From JBOFMT01 sp051658525 (GTDB lineage Bacteria > Bacillota_I > Bacilli_A > Erysipelotrichales > Erysipelotrichaceae): 27,387 bases of DNA. Of this stretch, positions 21,957 to 27,387 are shown piece by piece (the stretch's first letter is position 1; every line of letters begins with the position of its first letter). The notes beneath the pieces were generated by a model. That model had not been told where the DNA came from. It did no database searches and was given only the letters and a program-made list of their open reading frames with translations. Both the position numbers and the translations under genes were made by a program. Location: positions 1-27,387 of the forward strand of contig JBOFMT010000016.1 in NCBI GenBank assembly GCA_051658525.1, given 5' to 3'.

Positions 21957-24089
21957 CTACTTCTCTTCTGTTTTTATTTCCGTTTTTGGACGTTCAATCA
22001 AGGCTTTGGCACTAACATTAACGCGGCCTTTCTCGTCGATTTCCATAACTTTAACTTTCACAACATCACCCAATTTGATGACATCTTCTACTTTCTCTAC
22101 ACGGTCGTGAGAAATTTTAGACACATGCAACAATCCATCTGTTCCTGGGAACAATTGAACGAAGGCACCGAATTTTTCAACACGCATAACTTTCGCATCG
22201 TAGATTTCTCCAACTTTAGCACTACGTGTTAAGTTGAAAATCATATCCGCAGCTTTTTGAATTGCTTCACGGTCTTGGTGATAAATAACAACGCGTCCAT
22301 CGTCTTCAATGTCAATTTTCACATTGTCACAGTCAGCGATGATTTGGTTGATCATTTTTCCACCAGGCCCAATAACATCGCGGATTTTATCAACGTCAAT
22401 ACGCATTTGATAGATTTTTGGTGCATATTTCGCTACTTCATCACGGTTGTGATTGATAGCACTCATCATGTTTTCTAAGATTTGCGCACGTGCAACGTTT
22501 GCTTGTGCCAATGCTTCTTCAAAGATAGCTTTTGTAAGACCATCGATTTTAATGTCCATTTGAAGTGCTGTAATTCCTTTTGAAGTACCAGCAACTTTAA
22601 AGTCCATATCTCCCAAGTGATCTTCCATCCCTTGAATATCGGTTAATACAGTATAGTGTTCTCCTTGTTTCACAAGACCCATGGCAATACCAGCAACTGG
22701 TGCTTTGATTGGAACACCGGCAGCCATTAAACTCATCGTTCCTGCACAAATACTTGCTTGAGAACTAGAACCATTGGATTCCGTAACTTCCGCAACCACA
22801 CGGATTGTATATGGGAATTCTTCTAAACTTGGTAATACTTGTAACAAGGCACGCTCACCTAGAGCACCATGTCCAATTTCACGACGTCCTGGGCTTCCCA
22901 TACGTCCTGTTTCCCCTACTGAATATGGAGGGAAGTTATAGTGGTGCATGAAACGTTTTGTTTCCACATCGGTTAAGTCATCCACGATTTGGTTGTCATT
23001 CACAGCACCTAGTGTTGTAACACTAATAACTTGTGTTTCTCCACGTGTAAACATCGCACTACCATGAACGCGAGGCAATAAGTCAATTTGAGAATCCAAA
23101 GGACGAATCTCAGTAATACTACGACCATCAGGTCTTACTTTTTCTACTGTAATCAAACGACGCACTTCATCTTTTACGATATCGTGGCAAATTTCTTTAA
23201 CTTGTTTGATTGTTTTTGCTCGTGTTTTATCATCACTATAGTCAAGTGCATCAAAATGAGCTACCATTTCATCTTCTAGATCATCGATTGCTCCATAACG
23301 CACTAATTTTTCTTTGATTTGTACTGCTTGTTGTAAACGTGTTTCTACAAGTTCACGAACTTGTGCATTTAAGTCAGCATCAACTTCATACAATGCGATT
23401 TCACGTTTTGCTTTTCCAACAGCACTAACGATTGCTTCTTGGAATTCACACAACATTTTGATGTGTTCGTGTCCAAACATAATCGCACCTAACATCGCTT
23501 CTTCGCTTACTTCATTTGCTCCAGCTTCTACCATGTTAACTGCATCTTTGGTACCAGCAACGGCCAAATCGATATCTGAGATTTCCATTTGCGCAACCGT
23601 TGGGTTGATGATGTATTCTCCATTGATATACCCAACATTTACACCAGCAATTGGTCCGTTGAATGGAATATCAGAAATACACAATGCCAAAGAACTTCCC
23701 AACATTGCACTCATTTCTGGTGTACAATCTTGGTCTACCGATAATACGGTATTTACTACTTGAACCTCATTACGGAATCCATCCGCAAATAAGGGACGAA
23801 TTGGACGGTCAATCATACGTGCCGTTAGGGTTGCATGTTCACCTGGACGTCCTTCACGACGTAAAAACCCACCTGGAATTTTACCTACAGAATACAATTT
23901 TTCCTCGTATGTTACTGTTAATGGGAAGAAATCAATATCTTTTGATTGTTTGCTTCCTGTTGCACAACTTAGAATTACCGTATCTTCATAACGAATCAAT
24001 ACACTTCCACCAGCTTGTTTTGCAATTTCGCCAGTTTCAACCGTGATCACCCGACCACAGAAATCTAAACTAAAAGTTTGTTTAGCCAT
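21957..24089 (-). CDS. pnp: Polyribonucleotide nucleotidyltransferase (PNPase)
   Basis: The 710-residue exoribonuclease degrades RNA 3' to 5' with phosphate, releasing nucleoside diphosphates. Domain order is complete: first RNase PH domain (from residue 1, with RPGEHATLTARMIDRPIRPLF), helical linker, then second RNase PH domain (about 310-540, with VRPDGRSITEIRPL, MGSPGRREIGHG and DIQGMEDHLGDMDFKVAGT). A KH domain follows (about 555-620, DVIGPGGKMINQI), then an S1 domain (about 625-690, GEIYDAKVMRVEKFGAFVQL). The start ATG at 24089 (MAKQTFSLDF) follows GAGGTG. A GTG three codons earlier lies inside that Shine-Dalgarno. rpsO upstream and pnp form the usual bacterial pair, here split by a terminator, with a new promoter before pnp. 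Confidence 0.97.
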   Translation of the reverse strand: MAKQTFSLDFCGRVITVETGEIAKQAGGSVLIRYEDTVILSCATGSKQSKDIDFFPLTVTYEEKLYSVGKIPGGFLRREGRPGEHATLTARMIDRPIRPLFADGFRNEVQVVNTVLSVDQDCTPEMSAMLGSSLALCISDIPFNGPIAGVNVGYINGEYIINPTVAQMEISDIDLAVAGTKDAVNMVEAGANEVSEEAMLGAIMFGHEHIKMLCEFQEAIVSAVGKAKREIALYEVDADLNAQVRELVETRLQQAVQIKEKLVRYGAIDDLEDEMVAHFDALDYSDDKTRAKTIKQVKEICHDIVKDEVRRLITVEKVRPDGRSITEIRPLDSQIDLLPRVHGSAMFTRGETQVISVTTLGAVNDNQIVDDLTDVETKRFMHHYNFPPYSVGETGRMGSPGRREIGHGALGERALLQVLPSLEEFPYTIRVVAEVTESNGSSSQASICAGTMSLMAAGVPIKAPVAGIAMGLVKQGEHYTVLTDIQGMEDHLGDMDFKVAGTSKGITALQMDIKIDGLTKAIFEEALAQANVARAQILENMMSAINHNRDEVAKYAPKIYQMRIDVDKIRDVIGPGGKMINQIIADCDNVKIDIEDDGRVVIYHQDREAIQKAADMIFNLTRSAKVGEIYDAKVMRVEKFGAFVQLFPGTDGLLHVSKISHDRVEKVEDVIKLGDVVKVKVMEIDEKGRVNVSAKALIERPKTEIKTEEK

Positions 24090-24118
24090 ATTTTTCACCT
24101 CATATTTTTTTCTATATC

Positions 24119-24127
24119 ATCATACCA
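24119..24127 (-). promoter_or_regulatory. Extended -10 promoter for pnp
   Basis: TGGTATGAT on the minus strand (TGn plus a 5 of 6 -10) lies between the rpsO terminator and pnp. The start would be near 24112, giving a leader of about 23 bases. Confidence 0.5.
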
Positions 24128-24148
24128 CAGTTTTACGCAAATGCACAT

Positions 24149-24175
24149 AAAAAAAAAGCCCTATTACTAGGGCTT
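24149..24175 (-). terminator. Rho-independent terminator after rpsO
   Basis: AAGCCCTA, loop GTAA, TAGGGCTT and nine T follow 6 bases after the rpsO stop. The stem is perfect. Confidence 0.93.
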
Positions 24176-24181
24176 CCCACA

Positions 24182-24448
24182 TTATTTTCTTAATCCTAAA
24201 CGAGCGATTAGATCACGGTAACGGTTCAAGTCGTTGTTTTTCAAGTAAGTTAACAAGTCACGACGACGTCCTACCATTTTCATCAATCCTCTTTGAGAAT
24301 GGAAATCATGTTTGTGTTCTTTTAAGTGATCAGTCAAACGGTTGATGTTTGCTGTCAATACTGCGATTTGAACTTCTGGAGAACCTGTATCTCCTTCAAA
24401 ACGAGCGTATTCTTGCATAATTGCAGTTTTTTGTGCTTTTAATAACAT
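24182..24448 (-). CDS. rpsO: Ribosomal protein S15
   Basis: The 88-residue protein has the full S15 sequence pattern. This includes EYARFEGDTGSPEVQIAVLT, INRLTDHLKEHKHDFHSQRG, LMKMVGRRRDLLTYLKNND and a C-terminal YRDLIARLGLRK. It binds 16S rRNA helices 20-22 early in 30S assembly. The start follows AGGAGGATAACATA. A leader of about 80 bases (from the promoter at 24532) precedes it, long for this window. In several bacteria S15 represses its own mRNA through such a leader, but no structure was confirmed here. It has its own terminator before pnp. Confidence 0.98.
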   Translation of the reverse strand: MLLKAQKTAIMQEYARFEGDTGSPEVQIAVLTANINRLTDHLKEHKHDFHSQRGLMKMVGRRRDLLTYLKNNDLNRYRDLIARLGLRK

Positions 24449-24531
24449 TATGTTATCCTCCTATTGTAAAGTCGTTCTATACCGCGTAAATGGACGGAAG
24501 TTTCCAATAAACCCAGAATAAAACCTTCAAC

Positions 24532-24560
24532 ATTATAACACAGCCTGATAACTTGTACAA
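24532..24560 (-). promoter_or_regulatory. Promoter of rpsO, overlapping a 12-base palindrome
   Basis: TTGTAC (24560-24555), a 17-base spacer and TATAAT (24537-24532) with a TGT extension lie on the minus strand. The -35 lies within the perfect palindrome ACTTGTACAAGT (24551-24562). Confidence 0.7.
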
Positions 24561-24575
24561 GTAAGAGGTGTTTTT

Positions 24576-24926
24576 TTACAGTTCAGCTAAAATATTCGCT
24601 TTTTTAGTTTCAAATTCCTCTTTACTAATCAAACGTTTTTCATACAATGACGACAATTCTTGTAAGCGACTTTCCCGGGTATTTGCCTGTGCTTGTGTGT
24701 TAGGCACTCCTTCCACATAAATTTCCTCTGTTGCAATCGGCTTTTTCCCAAATGCATTAATGCCATGAAATGTTGTAATCCCAATCGCTACAAGTAACCA
24801 AAAAATACCAAAAACACCAAGTGCTGGTACGACGACAAACAAGCCAATTCCAATAAAAATCAAACCCATAAAAAAACCAAAGAAACTATTCCCCTTGCTT
24901 GGGGCTACTTTAATTCGTTGATTCAT
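24576..24926 (-). CDS. Small membrane protein with SHOCT domain
   Basis: The 116-residue protein has two close membrane helices (about 16-34 and 37-54; GFFMGLIFIGIGLFVVVPAL then GVFGIFWLLVAIGI). A polar linker follows, then a C-terminal SHOCT motif (about 86-115: RLQELSSLYEKRLISKEEFETKKANIL). SHOCT is a short helical domain often found at the end of small membrane proteins and thought to aid oligomerisation. Its function here is unknown. The gene follows the TIM-barrel gene by 22 bases with its own Shine-Dalgarno (AAGGGAG), so the two are probably co-transcribed. There is no clear terminator between it and the rpsO promoter. Confidence 0.85.
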   Translation of the reverse strand: MNQRIKVAPSKGNSFFGFFMGLIFIGIGLFVVVPALGVFGIFWLLVAIGITTFHGINAFGKKPIATEEIYVEGVPNTQAQANTRESRLQELSSLYEKRLISKEEFETKKANILAEL

Positions 24927-24948
24927 TGTTTTGTTCTCCCTTTCTTGT

Positions 24949-25617
24949 TTAGATTATATCTTCACTATCACGATAATCATTCATCATCGACTTAAAAATA
25001 TCAGCGGATGTTGGTGGTGTAAAACTAATGCAGTTAGCTCCCGCCTCAATGGTTGCTTGAATACTAGCTTCACTTGGACCACCGGTAGCAATGATTGGGA
25101 ATTCTGGATACTGTTCGCGAATTGCTTTCACAATGGCTACCGTTTGTGCTCCCCCACTCACATTAAAAATACTCGCTCCCGCTGCAATACGGGCCGCATA
25201 ATCGGTTTTTTCACTCACAACCGTAACAATAATCGGAATATCAATGCGCTCTTTCACGCGCAATAAAGTTTCATTGGTAATTGGTGCATTGACAACCACA
25301 CAGGCTGCCCCTTGAAACTCAGCATTCATCGCTAGATTGGCAACGCGTTTGCCATTGGTCGTTCCCCCACCAACCCCACAAAACACCGGAGCATCACTCG
25401 CCATAATAATGGCTTGTGAGATGACGGGTTGTGGTGTAAATGGATATACCGCAATGATCGCATCGGCATTGGAGTTTTTGATAATCGCAACATCGGTCGA
25501 AAATAACACGCTTTTAATGCGTTTTCCAAAAATTCGAATCCCACTACAAGCACGAATGGCTGGTGGTGTTTCAATTTTATTTTTTCTTAAAGTCCCTTGG
25601 ATTTCTGGTATATGCAT
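24949..25617 (-). CDS. Uncharacterised TIM-barrel protein, often annotated only as hydrolase
   Basis: The 222-residue protein has alternating beta strands and helices ending in IIATGGPSEASIQATIEAGA, the phosphate-binding loop pattern of ribulose-phosphate-type TIM barrels. Other notable parts are IRACSGIRIFGKRIKSVLFSTDVAIIKN, NADAIIAVYPFTPQP, FCGVGGGTTNG and VVTVVSEKTD. I remember very similar sequences from streptococci and enterococci annotated as hydrolase or beta/alpha barrel protein, without an established substrate. A phosphorylated small molecule is a reasonable guess. It shares a divergent promoter region with the reductase gene at 25733 and precedes the SHOCT gene. The Shine-Dalgarno is GAGGGGAG. 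Confidence 0.85.
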   Translation of the reverse strand: MHIPEIQGTLRKNKIETPPAIRACSGIRIFGKRIKSVLFSTDVAIIKNSNADAIIAVYPFTPQPVISQAIIMASDAPVFCGVGGGTTNGKRVANLAMNAEFQGAACVVVNAPITNETLLRVKERIDIPIIVTVVSEKTDYAARIAAGASIFNVSGGAQTVAIVKAIREQYPEFPIIATGGPSEASIQATIEAGANCISFTPPTSADIFKSMMNDYRDSEDII

Positions 25618-25644
25618 AAAAAAATTCTCCCCTCATATAGTTTT

Positions 25645-25672
25645 ATTGTACTCAAGTTATTCTACTTTGCAA
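25645..25672 (-). promoter_or_regulatory. Promoter of the TIM-barrel/SHOCT pair
   Basis: TTGCAA (25672-25667), a 16-base spacer and TACAAT (25650-25645) lie on the minus strand, 4 of 6 and 5 of 6 matches. The start would be near 25638. Confidence 0.6.
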
Positions 25673-25680
25673 TCTTTTTT

Positions 25681-25708
25681 TTGCTTGTGGTTGTGGATTT
25701 GTTATAAT
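25681..25708 (+). promoter_or_regulatory. Promoter of the reductase/alkD pair
   Basis: TTGCTT, a 16-base spacer and TATAAT (25703-25708) with a TGT extension lie on the plus strand. The start would be near 25715, 18 bases before the ATG. Confidence 0.75.
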
Positions 25709-25732
25709 GGAGAAAACACAAGGAGAAATCGA

Positions 25733-26590
25733 ATGAAAATAACCTGGATTGGCGTTGGTGTAATGGGTACTGCCATGGCACAACGCTTACAACAAAACAA
25801 TTATGAAGTTGTCTTATATTCGCGCAGCAGCGAAAAAATTAGCTATTTAGAAGCGCATGGCTTTCGTATCGCTACCAGCATTGCGGAAGCAATCACCGGA
25901 AGTGATGTCATCATTACGATGGTTGGCTATCCAAGCGATGTAGAAGAGGTCTATTTTGGGGAAACCGGTATTATTAGCAACTATCACTTGTCTCGTCAGG
26001 CGATTTGTATCGATATGACAACATCAAGTCCAACGTTAGCAAAACGTATTGCCCAACAACTACCAACTGCGCTAGATGCACCAGTATCTGGGGGTGATAT
26101 CGGTGCAAAAGCTGGAAGTTTAAGTATTATGGTCGGTGGAGCTCAAACAACTTTTGATCTTGTGCTTCCTCTATTACAACATTTAGGAAAAACCATCACC
26201 TATTTGGGTGAAGCCGGAAATGGCCAACATACGAAAATGGCCAACCAAATTGCATTAGCTGCTAGTCTTGCTGGTGTTGCGGAAAGCATCCGCTATCAAG
26301 TCGCAGCGAATCTACCCGTTGAAAGTGCACTTGCCTTATTAGCTGGTGGAGCAGCTGGTTCTTGGCAACTATCCAACAATGGTATGAAGATGTTGATTCA
26401 AGACTATACTCCAGGATTTTATATGAAGCATTTCTTAAAAGATCTTCAAATAGCAAAAACGAGTGCTTTTGAAATGGGCATCGATTTACCTGTTTTAAAT
26501 GAAGTTTTACTCATGGTAACCTATCTTGTAAACCATGGCTACAGCGATGCAGCCACACAGGCTATTTATGAATACTACCGCGGCGAATAG
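25733..26590 (+). CDS. 3-hydroxyisobutyrate dehydrogenase-family NAD(P)-dependent reductase
   Basis: The 286-residue beta-hydroxyacid dehydrogenase has a Rossmann start MKITWIGVGVMGTAMAQRL (GxGxxG, residues 7-12), the substrate motif DAPVSGGDIGA (115-125) and the catalytic lysine in GNGQHTKMANQ (Lys168). It should oxidise or reduce a 3-hydroxyacid such as 3-hydroxyisobutyrate, tartronate semialdehyde or a related compound. The family does not fix the substrate, and no pathway partner is near. After SYS-type beta 2 (VVLYSRSSEK) a basic residue suggests NADP preference. The ATG at 25733 follows AAGGAGAAATCGA. The open frame upstream to 25337 runs through the promoter and antisense to another gene and is rejected. 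Confidence 0.9.
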   Translation: MKITWIGVGVMGTAMAQRLQQNNYEVVLYSRSSEKISYLEAHGFRIATSIAEAITGSDVIITMVGYPSDVEEVYFGETGIISNYHLSRQAICIDMTTSSPTLAKRIAQQLPTALDAPVSGGDIGAKAGSLSIMVGGAQTTFDLVLPLLQHLGKTITYLGEAGNGQHTKMANQIALAASLAGVAESIRYQVAANLPVESALALLAGGAAGSWQLSNNGMKMLIQDYTPGFYMKHFLKDLQIAKTSAFEMGIDLPVLNEVLLMVTYLVNHGYSDAATQAIYEYYRGE

Positions 26591-27239
26591 TTTACTTACG
26601 ATGCTTGCAGAGCAAGCAAATTTAGAAGAAGCAAGACGCATGGAAGCGTATATGGTAGACCACTTCACTTTTTATGGAGTTCGCCAACCACAACGTCTCA
26701 TTATCTTTCGCACTTGGAAACGTTTATACCCGATTCAATCACGTGATTGGGAGTTGATTACTTTCCTATGGAACCACGATATGCGCGAAGCACAGTATCT
26801 TGCCCTTGATATCTTACAAGCCTCAAAAGCATATGCACAACCAAGTGATTTAGTAGAGATCAAAGCATTAATACGAAACAAAGCTTGGTGGGATAGTGTT
26901 GATGTGTTAGCAGCACATCACCTTGGACATTTACTAGCCATACATCCTAATATGTGGCCTGAATTACTTAGCTGGCTAACAGATGAAGACGTATGGATAC
27001 GGCGCAGTGTCATCTTAGCACAGTTGCGCTTTAAGGAAAAAACCGATACCAAAATCTTAAGTCAAGCGATACTTGTAAATAGTAACGATTCCGACTTCTT
27101 TATCCGCAAAGCCATTGGTTGGAGCTTACGAGAGTATGCGAAAACTGATGCCACTTGGGTCATAGCCTTTGTCAAGGCACATCCAGATTTATCACCACTA
27201 AGTAAAAAAGAAGCCTTAAAACATCAAAAAACCGAGTAA
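26568..27239 (+). CDS. AlkD-type DNA alkylation repair glycosylase
   Basis: The protein of about 223 residues is built of HEAT-like helix pairs. The AlkD active-site residues can be placed: Trp108 and Asp112 in KAWWDSVD and Trp185 in KAIGWSLREY, close to Trp109, Asp113 and Trp187 of Bacillus cereus AlkD. It should remove 3- and 7-alkylated purines from DNA. The start at 26568 (MNTTAANSL) overlaps the reductase gene by 23 bases and has only a weak Shine-Dalgarno (CAGG). The near match of residue numbers to B. cereus AlkD supports it. Translation probably depends on the reductase gene. The stop lies in the loop of a hairpin, and a terminator follows. Confidence 0.9.
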   Translation: MNTTAANSLLTMLAEQANLEEARRMEAYMVDHFTFYGVRQPQRLIIFRTWKRLYPIQSRDWELITFLWNHDMREAQYLALDILQASKAYAQPSDLVEIKALIRNKAWWDSVDVLAAHHLGHLLAIHPNMWPELLSWLTDEDVWIRRSVILAQLRFKEKTDTKILSQAILVNSNDSDFFIRKAIGWSLREYAKTDATWVIAFVKAHPDLSPLSKKEALKHQKTE

Positions 27240-27249
27240 ACACTCGGTT
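27230..27249 (+). other. Hairpin with the alkD stop codon in its loop
   Basis: AACCGAGT, loop AAAC, ACTCGGTT is a perfect 8-bp stem covering the alkD stop (27237-27239). No T tract follows directly, so it is an RNA hairpin rather than a full terminator and may protect the 3' end or pause polymerase before the terminator at 27253. Confidence 0.6.
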
Positions 27250-27252
27250 CAG

Positions 27253-27290
27253 ACTGTCGATAAACAAATTATCGGCAGTTTTTATTTTAT
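27253..27290 (+). terminator. Rho-independent terminator after alkD
   Basis: ACTGTCGATAA, loop ACAAA, TTATCGGCAGT (one T-G wobble) is followed by TTTTATTTTAT. It ends the reductase-alkD unit. Confidence 0.88.
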
Positions 27291-27312
27291 CTGGAAGTCA
27301 AAGTAGTATAAA

Positions 27313-27321
27313 TGGTAAAAT
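27313..27321 (+). promoter_or_regulatory. Extended -10 before the gene at the right edge
   Basis: TGGTAAAAT (TGn plus TAAAAT, 5 of 6) lies 24 bases before the ATG at 27346. No -35 is evident. Confidence 0.45.
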
Positions 27322-27345
27322 ATAGGTATCAGAAATGAGGACCTT

Positions 27346-27387
27346 ATGCTAACTAGAACGACGAATAAACAAAGTGAAGTGAGTCTT
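27346..27387 (+). CDS. Start of an unidentified gene (3' part outside window)
   Basis: An ATG at 27346 follows GAGG (27337-27340) at 5 bases and an extended -10 at 27313. Fourteen codons, MLTRTTNKQSEVSL, are visible before the edge without a stop. The opening vaguely recalls some transposases that start MLT, but 14 residues cannot support that. Because of the promoter, Shine-Dalgarno and preceding terminator a real gene is likely. Confidence 0.5.
   Translation, partial: MLTRTTNKQSEVSL

Noticed and set aside
23314..23763. 149-residue open frame antisense to pnp
   Set aside because: It has no Shine-Dalgarno and a composition that is the reverse complement of PNPase. It is a shadow, as are the other plus-strand frames within 434-24100.
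25337..25732. In-frame upstream extension of the reductase gene (132 extra residues)
   Set aside because: It runs antisense through the TIM-barrel gene and across the promoter at 25681-25708. The ATG at 25733 has an excellent Shine-Dalgarno and starts the Rossmann fold correctly.
1..27387. Search for CRISPR repeats, tRNA or rRNA genes, prophage genes, toxin-antitoxin pairs and defence clusters
   Set aside because: None seen on either strand. The genes are mostly housekeeping and no regularly spaced repeats are present.

Overview
The window looks like chromosomal core DNA of a low-GC Gram-positive bacterium (Bacillota). The evidence is AT-rich DNA, strong Shine-Dalgarno sites, sigma-A type promoters, a tyrosine T-box leader, a CcpA-type regulator, PepV, ScpAB and a Bacillus-like gene order. 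A lineage near the Erysipelotrichia is my guess, not something the sequence proves. Nearly everything is on the minus strand, so the transcription units below are listed in transcription order from high to low coordinates. Only the last two complete genes and a gene start at the right edge are on the plus strand.

Right part (24.5-27.4 kb): a divergent promoter region separates a minus-strand pair (an uncharacterised TIM-barrel protein and a SHOCT-domain membrane protein) from a plus-strand pair (a 3-hydroxyisobutyrate-dehydrogenase-family reductase and an AlkD-type DNA glycosylase). A terminator follows alkD, and the first 14 codons of another gene follow that. Next on the minus strand come rpsO and pnp, each with its own promoter and hairpin terminator. 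After these comes a three-gene metal ABC transporter of ZnuACB/AdcABC type, with a perfect inverted repeat at the expected transcript start. Then comes a monocistronic gene for a membrane-anchored protein whose C-terminus resembles the beta domain of GrpE.

Middle part (18.4-8.1 kb): a long collinear run, pepV, trmB, M42 aminopeptidase, lipoprotein, thioredoxin-like, ytpR-like, an acidic ISP(I/M)FG-repeat protein, murC, DUF948, a helical protein, ccpA, tyrS. As I remember the Bacillus subtilis ytjP...tyrS region, the order is much the same. The differences are that the place of the DNA translocase SftA is taken by a protein with no motor domain, and that two uncharacterised proteins are present. 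I found no hairpin terminator inside the run. tyrS can also be read from a strong promoter inside the 3' end of ccpA, through a T-box. A good cre-like site lies upstream of pepV.

Left part (8.1-0 kb): a seven-gene operon (lipoprotein, murJ-like flippase, rsuA, thyA, folA, plsC, pdp) has a promoter at its head, overlapping or near-overlapping genes throughout, and a terminator after pdp. It joins envelope synthesis, rRNA modification and thymidylate/pyrimidine metabolism. It is followed by scpA-scpB-rluB (chromosome condensation and rRNA pseudouridylation), with rluB cut by the window edge.

I see no CRISPR array, tRNA, rRNA, prophage or complete insertion sequence, and no gene-free stretch above 300 bases. 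The longest gap is the T-box leader (about 230 bases). The window is mostly housekeeping. The best candidates for something undescribed are the membrane-anchored GrpE-like protein, the motorless protein at the SftA position, and the small lipoproteins built into the operons.
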